From: Micropterix aruncella
Lineage: Eukaryota > Arthropoda > Insecta > Lepidoptera > Micropterigidae
Assembly: GCA_944548615.1 (NCBI GenBank)
Contig: OX155978.1
Location: 9,631,354 to 9,695,353, forward strand
Length of the DNA: 64,000 nt
Direction: 5' to 3'
A program made the translations under genes and the position numbers. The notes beneath the pieces are model-generated. The model was not told where the DNA came from and did not search any database. It was given only the letters and a program-made list of their open reading frames with translations. Positions 34,316 through 47,673 of the stretch are shown here, piece by piece (within the stretch, counting starts at the first letter, position 1; each line of letters opens with the position of its first letter).

Positions 34316-36019
34316 TTCTTACAAAACATACGTCTTCAGACTCCCCCGGCTATAAGCCGGATTGAGCAAGCAGGCTGACACAGCTCGATGCGCAAATCGT
34401 CTATTTCGCCCGAGATATTTTCCCGCATCAGCACTTTCAGTCACAACCGTTTACGACTGCAGGTTACAGATGCAGGCAGAGTTCACGGGAGCCCTTCCAG
34501 GTTGTCCATCCTCGAGGATGCTAGTGAATGAGAGCTGAACTTGAGTTGGGCCGACCAAAGTAACACAAATAATAGCGTTCCTACCCAACCTACAAGAAAC
34601 ATAAGGAACCATTAGAAACGCGGCGCAGTGCTACTTTGTGCCAAATCTGGGGATATTTTATTTATTTTTCACTGACTCCGATAGAAAGGATTGTCTGGCG
34701 GACTACTGGCTCGCATGTCATGGGGCATTTGGTAGTCCATGTACCCCAGTTTAATAATGCCTGCTATTTAACGAAGGAAACCTATCCTCGTGAAATTTCT
34801 CCTTTTACAGAGAACATCTGTTTCTTTGTGTGTTGTTTTTTGGTGAATATGTCAAAGCCAGTGGACTAAATTTAATAGGGTTCTTCCTATTAATAGATGT
34901 TATCGTAAAATATAAATATGTAACTGAATAGCGCAATAGAATAACATTCCGTTCTGGCACCACTCACCCGCATACTGGTGACCTTTGATTTTAAACAACA
35001 AAAAAGGGAAAGGAGGTTTCAATTGAAGATGTAGAGCAAAATGTTTGATATAAAATGTTGAATTTTAATGTATTAGAAGTGCCCTAAACATTTTTTTATA
35101 TGTTTTATTTGACTATCTGACTATCTGACTATCTAATAATTAAATAATTTTGAATATCTATTAAGTCATATATCCATTTATATTATAAATGTATACTATT
35201 TAATTTCTTTTAATATAAATATTCCTACGGCTGCTATTATAAAATGTAAGTTTGTATCTAACTTTTTAGTTTAATTTAGTAACTGTATAACTTTTATTAT
35301 TTATAAAGTGTTAGTAGTACGTTGTTAGAAAATCGCTTGCTGCGAACCCCTGAAGTCGTTAATCACTAGTCAATCAGTTCGGTTGCGTTCAATTCGGAAC
35401 TACCTGCCTACCTGCATTATATATTTACAGTGAAACGAGCGGAACTCGTATGAATACGATGCGACAATCACATCTATATTGCAAAAGTGGGGATTCGCGC
35501 TTGTAGATTCTATTCTGCGGTTAAAAAATAGAAAAATAACAAAAAAATAAAATTTAAAATAATAATAATAATAATAATAATGATTATAAATTAAAATAGA
35601 AACATTAAAAAAAAATATATATATTTTAGATCATTCCTTGACACAACCGTGGCACTCTAGTGTGACTCCCGAAGTGAGCTCGCCTTAACACAGGGGTGCC
35701 TAGCAAGGCGGGCTCGGCTGCTGTTTGCTTAGCATAATAGAAAGATTATCATTTGCGTTTAATGTATGCGCTATGTAACCTGGGCTCAGACAGATGTATC
35801 ATGTGTATATAACTTTAAAATCATAGCATTGTCTAAATTGTCATTTCATTTTCTGTTGTGCTCATGAATTTATATGTAAATAAATAAAAATTTCGAGCAT
35901 CGTCAGATGTGCAAAATAAACCTAGTTCTCACAGTTTGCCGACAAAATTACTCGTATTATAATACGAACACTGCTGCTACAAAGAAATATTGCATAATAA
36001 AGTAAATATCAACTTATAT
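34316..36019. other. Noncoding, short repeats
   Basis: GACTATCT is repeated three times at 35110-35133, and an (AAT)n run lies at 35557-35580. A 77-codon frame at 34636-34869 has no recognised domain. No gene supported. Confidence 0.5.
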
Positions 36020-36340
36020 GAAGCATATAGTTATGGTGTCCCATTTGATATGCCCCATCCTATGCTTTGATATCCTCCTCCATTATTATGCATTCGTATT
36101 TCATTGAATATATCGGTCGCTGTTCCTCATTTTACGACGTGACCTGAATTATCTTGTACATAATTTATTAGGTCCAGCCGCCTGCTCCCCTTCTGTTTCT
36201 ATTGCACCGACAGCTTGTTGCATTTTACTTCTTTGTGAATAACTTATTATGGAAACGAACAGATGTATAGACGCCACGTCAGCATTCCGCGAGCAAATAG
36301 ACGAAGTACCCGCGTTAGGAGCGCCATCGCTCAAATGGTG
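36020..36340 (-). repeat. Diverged dispersed repeat, inverse of 41520-41890
   Basis: The reverse complement aligns with 41520-41890 in several blocks: CTGACGTGGCG, ACA.CTG.TT.TTTCCATAAT, GGTGCAATAGAAA.AGA, and AATGAGGAACAGC. Short peptide-like frames exist but contain stops. Possibly an old duplicated exon or a transposon. Confidence 0.5.
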
Positions 36341-36351
36341 TGGAACCACTT

Positions 36352-36440
36352 AAGGACTACGCCCGAGTATACTCGGGCGGCTATTATGTGCGAAAATTCC
36401 CACACCCGAGATAACTTGGGCAAGATTTAACTGCAGAAAA
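36352..36440. repeat. Palindromic motifs, possible piggyBac-type relic
   Basis: CGCCCGAGTATACTCGGGCG at 36360-36379 is a perfect 20 bp palindrome, followed about 30 bp later by the related CCCGAGATAACTTGGG. TTAA lies 8 bp before the palindrome. The layout recalls subterminal repeats of piggyBac-like elements, but no full element is visible. Confidence 0.4.
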
Positions 36441-36663
36441 GATCACTGCCGAATGTTTCAGGCAAAAATAAATACGATTCATTGTCTGTGGAAGCGAGAC
36501 AAAAGATAGCTACGATGATTTAAACAAGGTACCACTTCCCCACTATCTCCCAATCTCTGCAAATCGGGTGTCATCACGCTATGTTAGTACTATTTATATG
36601 ATCAGTGGTTAGTACTGCCCAGTGTTTCGAGCAGTCAGGTTGTGTGTTTCTAACACTCGTTCT
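36441..36663. other. No recognised feature
   Basis: Short unique spacer, no gene. Confidence 0.4.
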
Positions 36664-37209
36664 ACATTATAAATAGGATAGAAAACGAATTTACCGCGTG
36701 AAATTTGTAGGACCCGACGTTTCGGTGACGTTGCAGTCGCCGTTGTCTAGGGTAGACTGAAGAGCTGTCAGTCCGTTGTTTTGCGGGTAGGCCGCAAACC
36801 GCTGCCGCCACTGCGTAGGTTATAACGGTGGTGGGGGACCGGGCTCGGAGCGCGGGAATTTTGAAAGAAGAACTCCGAACTTCAATAGAGACGACGGCTA
36901 CAAACTCTCTTCTATGTGGAACCCTCTTCTTAAAATGTTCCCGCCGCCGAACGCCGAACGCAAAGACGTAAAACAGGATACAGTGAGGGTTGTGTGCAAG
37001 ACGGATTTTCAAAATTCCCGCGCTCCGAGCCCGGCCCCCCACCACTGTTATAACCTACGCAGTGGCGGCAGCGGTTTGCGGCCTACCCGCAAAATAACGG
37101 ACTGACAGCTCTTCAGTCTACCCTAGACAACGGCGGCTGCAACGTCACCGAAACGTCGGGTCCTACAAATTTCACGCGGTAAATTCGTTTTCTATCCTAT
37201 TTATAATGT
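36664..37209. mobile_element. Foldback element with 203 bp inverted arms
   Basis: Positions 36664-36866 and 37007-37209 are reverse complements without any indel and with only a few mismatches. They surround a 140 bp centre. Arms contain ATTATAAATAGGATAGAAAAC at the outer ends, the CCGACGTTTCGG-type motif and a GC-rich inner end. Open frames here (36662-37045 minus, 36914-37105 plus) are consequences of the inverted symmetry. CTCGTTCTACA occurs on both outer sides (36656 and 37231) but is not adjacent on the right. Confidence 0.88.
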
Positions 37210-39300
37210 CAAACAACCGCGATAGTCTTCGACTCGTTCTACAATTTATCACACCAAAAAACAATTTTGATAATGTTTTCTTAATATTTTTTTAAATTTT
37301 TGCATTAAGAAGGCAAAATTATTGATTTTTTTTCATTAAGAAGGCATTTTTTGCACTAAGAAGACATAATTATAAATTATGATGAATAAAAATTAATATT
37401 TTTTTGTGTTGTATTTACCATTTTTTTTTCTAAAATTAGATAATATAATACAATAATACATATAAGAATTGATTATTATAAGAAACGCTTGAAGTGAGTT
37501 CTGCATTGAACTAACTGCTACTGTAAACAGGTAAAGACTCAAAGATTTAACAAACCTCAACAAACTTGAGCGAATTTCAAATGTCTGTATTCAGACATGT
37601 AAATTTTAAGACATGTCCGAATACAGAAGGCGCCCTAATTTTATCATACTCTCGACCGTAGAGGCACATCCTCTACAATGTTTTTAACAACCCAACTGCT
37701 TCTTCCTACCTAATCGAAAAATTTACCCCCCTTAGATAGCGTCTTTTCAAAGAGACTAAAGTCCTGGACGTCAAGCAATTGTTTCCAAAATATGTGATAA
37801 TATTTTTTCATAAATATAAAAAAGGCATGATCAAAGTCAGCAAAGCTGCAATACTCGGAGTTCACGGAAACAAAATTTTCTTATTCCTCGAGTGCAAACA
37901 ACATTTCCACAAAGACAACCTTTCTTCCTTGGGCCCAGGTTATATAATGTCATAGAAGAGAAATGGAAACACCTAAAGAACATTCAACAGTTTAAATATA
38001 ATATAAATAAATGGTTATTTGAATTAGGGAGGTCTAAATCCGAAAACTTGTCTTGTTGATTTTAAAGCTAATATCGTATACATATACATAAAGTATTATG
38101 CATATAATCGTAATATATCGTATGGTATTTCTTATTTTTCGTAATATTTTTATAATCGTATTTATATAATTGTATTCTAATATAAATATATTTATACCAT
38201 AATATATTTATTATTTATCATAATCGAATTTAGGTATCTATATACTTACCATATTAATACATAAATATGATTAGGTATATACATTGTAATATTTAGACAG
38301 ATTATTATATTACATTATGTATTAAATTTTAATTAGGTACATTTACTATTTCTAAAAATAAAACGTTAGTCAATTTAGTTCTTTATAAATTAAATCGCTA
38401 ATTTTAATTGTTTACTCTGACCCGCCTAGATACAGGACATTACATTCCTAGTTAGGTGGGCACTGACCATTTGCTACATTTGCGTGTTAATTTTTTCCGA
38501 GTTACTTTATAACATTGGTAATAATGTGCTAAATGTATAAAAAAATGAATAAATTACTAAATAAATAAATATGAATATTTGAATATATTCCAGTATTTCC
38601 CCTATATATACTGCTGACAAAGTCGAGCATTCTTAGGAATATATCGTTTGTAATCACACAGCGTATGTCGTGTGTCGTTTCAGGTATTCTGCGACGGTGT
38701 TCGTTTAAATAGTTATTAAAAATACAATGCCTAGATATGTTAGGTGCCCTTAGGGGATATAGGTAATTATACATATATTTGAAAAGATACAACTCAGTAA
38801 CGGCTCATAATTGAGATCAGTCGACAGGTAATAAATGTTTATTTATTTATTTATTTAAGGAAAACCAACAGCCATGTAAAATATTAATTAACGATCAGAA
38901 TACTAACTGATAACCAATAACAGATTCTCACATGTAGAAATAATTTAGAAAACATGGGATGCCAGCAGAAACGCACGTCAGAGTCAAACACTATAGATTA
39001 GTGTATTACGTGATTTATATTACGTACTTGGAAAAGAGGAAAATAAAATAAAATATAAAAAATAAATAGTCATGGCATCCATTGCCCTTCCAATCAAAAT
39101 AATATTATTACAATTCCCCAACATAATACTTCTATTTAGCAATCTCCATCACTATTCATGCAGCTTTATTTTGGAAACAGTATCCACTTAAATTTCAAAT
39201 GTTCCGTCGATTTACACATTTCAAGAGCCTTTGAAACACATTTCGAGACCAGTATACTCCTAATTCTCTTTTCCATCCCATCTAAATATTCCCTTGCATA
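37210..39300. other. AT-rich region with a possible LINE tail
   Basis: At 37925-38060 the frame around KWKHLKNIQQFKYNINKWLF resembles the last residues of a LINE reverse transcriptase. AATAATGTGCTAAATGTATA and AATGAATAAA motifs near 38520-38560 would suit a 3' tail. A (TTTA)n run lies at 38836-38858. No gene is supported. Confidence 0.45.
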
Positions 39301-39631
39301 TTAACCCCTCCTATCGCGGGGTAAAAATTTAGCCGTCACTTCTGCCCGGGACACTTTTGCGCGTGAAGTCGATGGCCTTGAGAAAAACGACCATAACTTT
39401 TAAACTACTATACGGATTGTAAAAAGAATAATTGTAAAATGATCGCATTGAAATTTGAAATTTATAATATTATAACCTTATCTCGTCAAATAATTAAGAT
39501 AATAATGAATAAATATTTAAAAAGTTGGCATTTTACGCAGCGCGGAGCGCCCTAACCAATATTGGTTAGATACAATTTTAGCATTTGTAAGCGTCTAACC
39601 AAAAATGGTTAACTCAAATAGGAAGGGTTAA
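39301..39631. mobile_element. piggyBac-type MITE, copy 1
   Basis: Bounded by TTAA on both sides, with inverted ends CCCCTCCTAT and ATAGGAAGGG. Length is 331 bp with both TTAA; nearly identical to 62382-62712. A TTAA target and CCC-starting ends are the mark of piggyBac-superfamily transposition. No transposase is encoded, so it would have needed an outside enzyme. It contains TAACCAATATTGGTTA and CTAACCAAAAATGGTTAA palindromes. Confidence 0.87.
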
Positions 39632-39941
39632 GACGATATTTTTCTTTTTTTTAAAACTGCAATCTTTATTAGTAAGTTTGTAATATGTATTGGTATCACA
39701 TTACTTTTCACACCACCTTAAAATGCCTTCAAGGCATAGATGCCTTCAATCATACGATTCTAGTAGGCCTGCTAATTGATTATTTTTAAAAAGCTACGAT
39801 GATAAAAAATATGTCTATATTTTCATTCATTCATTGGTTGCCTCCGGAAGTCAGTTGCTTTCATGTCCAATCTTAAGGAATTTCCAATGGAACACCTATG
39901 TATTAAGGTAAATATGTAACTGAAATGTAAATAAAAAAAAA
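39632..39941. other. No recognised feature
   Basis: Spacer; nothing supported. Confidence 0.4.
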
Positions 39942-40488
39942 TACGTGTGGCACTCGGGGACTGCCGCGGTAAAGCTATTGCATAGCATTTTTAAAAGCTT
40001 ATGCAATTAAAATTATAAATTTATTTTATTTATTTATTTTTTTCTGATATCAGATAACTGCGCTCTATCGGAAAACGTTGAAATTATTCCTAATCATTTG
40101 CGGCTGCGTGCGGTAGCAAATGATTCGGAATAATTTAAACGTCTTCCGATAGAACGCCGCGCACGAATTTTTTATTCGATAAAGCATAAAAAACGGATTT
40201 TTCGAAAAAATTCGTAGATAAAAAGATAGATAATTAAATTATCTTTAAAATGGTGCAGGTTTTATAATAATACGCCAGATAGTATTTGCGTAGTAGTCGT
40301 TTTTGTGTTCGGTTAGACCTAATTTCACAAATTAATGACACTATGTAATATAAACAAAATCTAAAATATTCAAAGCTAAGAATATTAGGAAAATGTTCTT
40401 GTTTAACATATATTTTTTTCGAATCGTAAGCAGTACTCGTTTAGACGTAATTATCAGTTTAAAATAATTAATTTTCGTTAAGAAATTT
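39942..40488 (-). repeat. 550 bp dispersed repeat with internal hairpin, copy 2
   Basis: Inverted copy of 32966-33515, with the hairpin at 40060-40157. The two copies differ at scattered sites and small indels, so the hairpin is kept in both despite divergence. Confidence 0.8.
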
Positions 40489-42689
<2,201 letters not shown>

Positions 42690-43212
42690 AATATCAGAAG
42701 TGGGATAACACAATCCACAAGTGCATTTTTCGTGATTTTAAACATTATCAGTGGAGAATTCGAACTATTGCGCAATCGATCGCAAATTGCGTATCATTAT
42801 TTTTGGGCATAAAAACATTGAAAATGACTGTTTTACAGATTGGAGACAGCGTCTAATACCTGAGGCAGCTTGTTTTCTGTTGGACAACAGGTGATTTCAT
42901 ATCTAATAAGGCCAGGTACGAGAAAAAGTCCAGTTCTTTCGTCGCGCCGAACGTGAGTACAACGTTTTATTTTTACTGGACGGCCTGGGAGTGCTGAAAT
43001 TCTGTGTATTTTTGAGCTGTCTTGATTGTGAAATAATGATAATAATTTCCGAAATTCGAGAAAAATAATACGTCATCCGGCGTGACGTCATCAGATGTCA
43101 GACAGTAGTGTTGGGCGATTGGGTTAATTAAACGTCAAATAGTGATGTCGCACGATTGAGCCAATTGTATGTTCATTTGGTAGAGTTGAGCACGTACGCT
43201 ATTTTCACGAAA

Positions 43213-46200
43213 ATGGACGCGTTCAACAACGATAATACAGAAGGGAGCGATACCTATGAACGACGCTCAAAATCTAAACATCGACATTCAATGGAGCGAT
43301 CTAAGCGTAGGCGAGAGATCGAAACAGAGGTAGAGCGAATCTTAAATAAAAGATTTCCTGCATCGGGTGTGGCTCATTTAACCAACGATATGCTTGCTAA
43401 ATTACCAGCAGTATCAACCGACACTACGAATACTAGCTCACCAACGTTGGCGGCCAATATTGTGAACACCGATTTACCGACGGTAGCGGCCAATAATATG
43501 GACGTTGACTCACCAGCGGTGGCAACAGATAGTGTGCATCAACACATCGTTTCACCGGCAATTGCGACAGATGCTGTACAACAACCGATTGTTAAATATT
43601 TCGGACATGGTGATGTGATCCCTAGATTCGATCCTGCAAATAGGTCTACCACCATAGAACAGTGGATTCGCGTTGTAGATGATATAGCTAACCTTTATAA
43701 CTGGGATGAGAAGACGAAAATTTATCATGCCACAACAAAATTGGTTGGCTATGCTAAGACTTGGTATGATCAACAAACGTCATATAATGTTGATTGGTCG
43801 CTTTGGAAGCAGCGTCTTAGAAATGCTTTTCCTTCTGGACGTAGTGTATTGGAAATGTTGAAAACAATTGTGAATTATAAAAGAGCAATAAATGAAGATC
43901 CTTTGCAATTTTTCAACGAAAAGTTGAACTTGGGTGTAGCATGTCAGTTACAGGATTCAGTCATCTGCGAAGCGATTATAGGCACTCTTGGAAGCGAGGT
44001 GCTGGAAATAGGAGCCGTATCAGCGGGGTGTAAAACAACTGACACTCTCAGGAGCTATTTGTCATCGCTTCGAGCACTGCCCGAAATAAATCGAGCAATT
44101 GCCAGTACTTCATTTACACCTAAAATCAACCGAGGATATGATCGAAGACAGCTACTATGTAAAATCTGTAATCGACGTGGCCATATGACTAAAGATTGTT
44201 TCAAAAATAAAAAGACGATATTAACGCTAGATAAGGATAAGAGTGGAGCACCGCCAGTGGTGTTTTGTACATTTTGTAAATTCCGTGGCCATAATCGGGA
44301 GCAATGCTTCAAACTTAAAAGGCAGGATATGAATAAAACACGGAAACCCGTACGATCAATTTGTATTAACACTGATGGGGACAAATATTATGTGACTGCC
44401 AGAATAAATGGTATCCCAGTTACGGGATATGTGGACTTTGGCAGCAGCATTAATATAATGAGATATAATAAAGTCCTGGAACTCGGTTTGGAAGTAAACG
44501 AGAAAAGTGACTGCTTGATTCGTGGCTACGGTGGATCAGTGATCACGCCGTTAGGATATGTCAAGATATTTTTGGAAGTTGATGAAGCTTCTGCAAATGT
44601 TGAAAGTTTAGTAGTTGACGACAAGGAGCAGAAAATGGACATATTAATTGGACAAACTTTTACCGAGTTATCCAATATCTATGTCATTAAAACAGCAAAT
44701 ACGTTGAGGATTCTCAATAACACTCCGTGGACAGAAATGCCTCAAGCTGTAGAACTTTCTTCAAAGACCAAACTATATACTGAAGATAATGTTGAATTAC
44801 AGCCAGGAATTAATGTGCTTAATGTATGTTTATCTGAACCGTACTCTGGGTCATTAATAACATACGGAGGTCAACATTTGGAGCCACTAAGGGAGAAAGA
44901 AGTATTACAGAGCGAAATGAAGGTTGAATTTGGAAAAGCACAAGTCAAAGTGGTAAATCAGACTAATCAAGTACTTCGCATAAATCAGAATGAGTGTATT
45001 GCGCGATGTGATTATACATTCATTAACGAAAAAGGAGGTTACAAAGTGGGTGATCAATTATCACAAAAAGATCGCCAAGAACTTGACAATTTACTCGATG
45101 AATTCAAAGATTGTTTTAAACGAAATAATAAACCATTGGGTCACATCAACGTTGAGATGAAGATCAAATTGACAGAACAGAAAACAATCTACTATCGACC
45201 TTATCGGCTTTCTGATGCTGAACGTCAGACGGTCAGGGACATTGTTTCGGATCTGCTTCATGAAGGGATCATAGAAGAATCGCAATCAGATTATGCAAGT
45301 CCTGTACTTCTGGTACAAAAGAAGAATGGAGAGCCGAGAATGTGTGTAGATTATCGTGCTTTAAACAAGATAACACAAAAGGAGAGGTATCCGTTACCTC
45401 TAATAGAAGATCTATTGGATCGTTTAAATAATCATAGTGTTTTCACTATGTTGGATCTGGCTTCAGGTTATCATCAAATCAGCGTTCATGAAGATTCTCG
45501 AAGATATACAGCATTTATAACACCTGATGGCCATTATCAATATCGACGAGTAAGTTTTGGGCTGGCCAATGCACCTGCAGTATTTCAAAGGGCAATGAAT
45601 GGTGTATTGGGTTCTCTACGATTCCAGTATGCAATGGCTTATTTAGATGACATATTAATCTTGGCCCATAATGAAGAAGAGGGTATCCAACGGCTTCGTA
45701 CTGTTTTTGAGGTGTTGAAGAAATCAAATATGACATTGAGATTGGAGAAGTGTTCATTCTTAACTACTAAGGTTGAATATTTGGGCTATGAAGTGTCAAA
45801 AGGAGAGATTCGTCCTTCAAAGTGTAAGTTACTTGCAGTACAAGAATTTCCTACACCTTCAAATGTTCATCAAGTTCGTCAGTTCCTTGGATTGGCTGGA
45901 TATTTTCGTAAATTTATAAAGAATTTCGCCATAATGGTATCTCCATTGACAACATTACTTAAGAAGGATACTGATTGGTCATGGAATGATACACAGCAAA
46001 ATGCTTTTGAGGCAGCCAAAAGAGCCCTGACAGAATATCCTGTTTTGGCAATTTATAACTCTACTTTTAAGACTCAACTTCATACTGATGCATCTCAGAT
46101 TGGATTGGGTGCGATTTTACTACAGGAACAAGAAAGCGGTTTATGGAAGCCAGTTGCATATGCCAGTAGACAAACGATGTCAGCAGAAAAACGTTATCAC

Positions 46201-47673
46201 AGCTATGAATTGGAGACACTTGCTGTGGTAATGGGTGCTCGCAAATTTAAAATTTACTTGACTGGAATAACCTTCACTGTAGTAACAGATTGTAATGCAT
46301 TAAGGTTGACATGGACAAAGAAAGATATGGTGCCGCGTATTGGAAGATGGTGGTTGGAAATGCAAAATTTCGATTTCGATGTGATCTACCGACCTGGACC
46401 GTCTATGTCCCATGTTGATGCGCTAAGTCGCAATCCGGCACATGTACAACGAATTGACATTAGCGACTGGATTGATGTCCTACAATACGAAGATGAAAAT
46501 GTACGGAATTTAAGAAAACAATTAGAGGAAGATTTGAAGAATAAAACTCGGAAAGGTCTTACCAATGATTACAAAATTGTGAACGGAAAATTATGTCGGC
46601 TTATCGATGGGAAACCCTTAATTGTTGTTCCAAAGGATGGACGATGGCGCATATTACAGATACACCACGATGAGAATGGACATAAAGGAGTTGAGAAATG
46701 CCTTCATTTAATAAGGCAGCGTTATTGGTTTGCTAAGGCACATACATTTATCAAGAAATACATAAACGGATGCCCAGAATGTCAATTCGCGAAGAAACCA
46801 ACAGGAAAGCAACCAGGATTTCTGCATCCTATTGAGAAAAAGGCAGTACCTTTTGCCACTGTGCACATAGACCATTTAGGTCCATTTTGTAAGACTAAAA
46901 CAGGCAAGACTAACCTTCTCGTGATGATCGATGCTTTCACAAAATTTACTATTATCGAAGCCGTACGTGATACAAGTGCAAAGTATGTTGTTATGGCAAT
47001 GAATATGCTGATAAAAACATTCGGTGTACCGAATAGATTAATATCCGATAGAGGTAAAGCTTTTACAAGCAAAACATTTGAAGAGTTTTGTATTGAAAGA
47101 GGAATTAAACACATATTGAATGCAGTTGCAAGTCCCAGGGCAAACGGTCAGGTTGAAAGAACCAATAGAGCAATTTTGGATTCTTTGGTAGCCTATTGTA
47201 TTGATGAGCAAGCAAATTGGGAACATTACATCTGTAAAGTACAAATGGGCATTAATTCCACAGTAAATAAAACGACAGGTAAAACGCCATATGAATTATT
47301 ATTCGGCTTCAATCCTAATTTAACTGCTCATATTGAACATGAAACACCAGTTGTGGATATTGAAGTGGTAAGAGAAGAAGCAGATAAAGTCTCTAAAATC
47401 AACGCCTTGAATATGAAGACGCGTTTTGATAAGAAACGTCGAGCAGCTCAGAACTTTAAAGTTGGTGATTTGGTACTGGTAGAGAGAAAAGTTATAAAGA
47501 AAGGATTGACGAGTGGAAAATTAGTTCCAAGATTTGCTGGACCTTGTTTAATTACAGAAGTGTTCCCGAATGACCGTTACCTGGTTGAGAGTATTCCTTC
47601 ATCTAGGAATAATTACAAGAATATCATCGCAAACGATCGTTTGAAGCGATGGAATGGGCAAAATATGATTTAA
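43213..47673 (+). CDS. gag-pol: Ty3/Gypsy gag-pol polyprotein
   Basis: I choose ATG at 43213 (context GAAAATGG); the frame is open 57 bases upstream but without an ATG. Length is 1,486 residues. From that start: basic N-terminus and gag (1 to about 310), two CCHC zinc knuckles (316-329 and 352-365) for RNA binding, aspartic protease with DFGSS at about 408, reverse transcriptase (palm Asp 748 in LDLASGYHQI; YLDD with Asp 812/813), RNase H (TDAS Asp 959), integrase with HHCC finger (His 1152, His 1157, Cys 1187, Cys 1190) and catalytic D1220, D1279, E1315 (DD35E), then a GPY/F-like module (FAGPCLITEV) near the C-terminus. Gag and pol are one continuous frame, with no slippage site needed. The protease has DFG where DTG or DSG is usual. 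All other catalytic residues are present, so the element may be active. Confidence 0.95.
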   Translation: MDAFNNDNTEGSDTYERRSKSKHRHSMERSKRRREIETEVERILNKRFPASGVAHLTNDMLAKLPAVSTDTTNTSSPTLAANIVNTDLPTVAANNMDVDSPAVATDSVHQHIVSPAIATDAVQQPIVKYFGHGDVIPRFDPANRSTTIEQWIRVVDDIANLYNWDEKTKIYHATTKLVGYAKTWYDQQTSYNVDWSLWKQRLRNAFPSGRSVLEMLKTIVNYKRAINEDPLQFFNEKLNLGVACQLQDSVICEAIIGTLGSEVLEIGAVSAGCKTTDTLRSYLSSLRALPEINRAIASTSFTPKINRGYDRRQLLCKICNRRGHMTKDCFKNKKTILTLDKDKSGAPPVVFCTFCKFRGHNREQCFKLKRQDMNKTRKPVRSICINTDGDKYYVTARINGIPVTGYVDFGSSINIMRYNKVLELGLEVNEKSDCLIRGYGGSVITPLGYVKIFLEVDEASANVESLVVDDKEQKMDILIGQTFTELSNIYVIKTANTLRILNNTPWTEMPQAVELSSKTKLYTEDNVELQPGINVLNVCLSEPYSGSLITYGGQHLEPLREKEVLQSEMKVEFGKAQVKVVNQTNQVLRINQNECIARCDYTFINEKGGYKVGDQLSQKDRQELDNLLDEFKDCFKRNNKPLGHINVEMKIKLTEQKTIYYRPYRLSDAERQTVRDIVSDLLHEGIIEESQSDYASPVLLVQKKNGEPRMCVDYRALNKITQKERYPLPLIEDLLDRLNNHSVFTMLDLASGYHQISVHEDSRRYTAFITPDGHYQYRRVSFGLANAPAVFQRAMNGVLGSLRFQYAMAYLDDILILAHNEEEGIQRLRTVFEVLKKSNMTLRLEKCSFLTTKVEYLGYEVSKGEIRPSKCKLLAVQEFPTPSNVHQVRQFLGLAGYFRKFIKNFAIMVSPLTTLLKKDTDWSWNDTQQNAFEAAKRALTEYPVLAIYNSTFKTQLHTDASQIGLGAILLQEQESGLWKPVAYASRQTMSAEKRYHSYELETLAVVMGARKFKIYLTGITFTVVTDCNALRLTWTKKDMVPRIGRWWLEMQNFDFDVIYRPGPSMSHVDALSRNPAHVQRIDISDWIDVLQYEDENVRNLRKQLEEDLKNKTRKGLTNDYKIVNGKLCRLIDGKPLIVVPKDGRWRILQIHHDENGHKGVEKCLHLIRQRYWFAKAHTFIKKYINGCPECQFAKKPTGKQPGFLHPIEKKAVPFATVHIDHLGPFCKTKTGKTNLLVMIDAFTKFTIIEAVRDTSAKYVVMAMNMLIKTFGVPNRLISDRGKAFTSKTFEEFCIERGIKHILNAVASPRANGQVERTNRAILDSLVAYCIDEQANWEHYICKVQMGINSTVNKTTGKTPYELLFGFNPNLTAHIEHETPVVDIEVVREEADKVSKINALNMKTRFDKKRRAAQNFKVGDLVLVERKVIKKGLTSGKLVPRFAGPCLITEVFPNDRYLVESIPSSRNNYKNIIANDRLKRWNGQNMI

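Noticed and set aside
36662..37105. Two overlapping open frames on opposite strands
   Set aside because: They lie in inverted arms of a foldback element and mirror one another.
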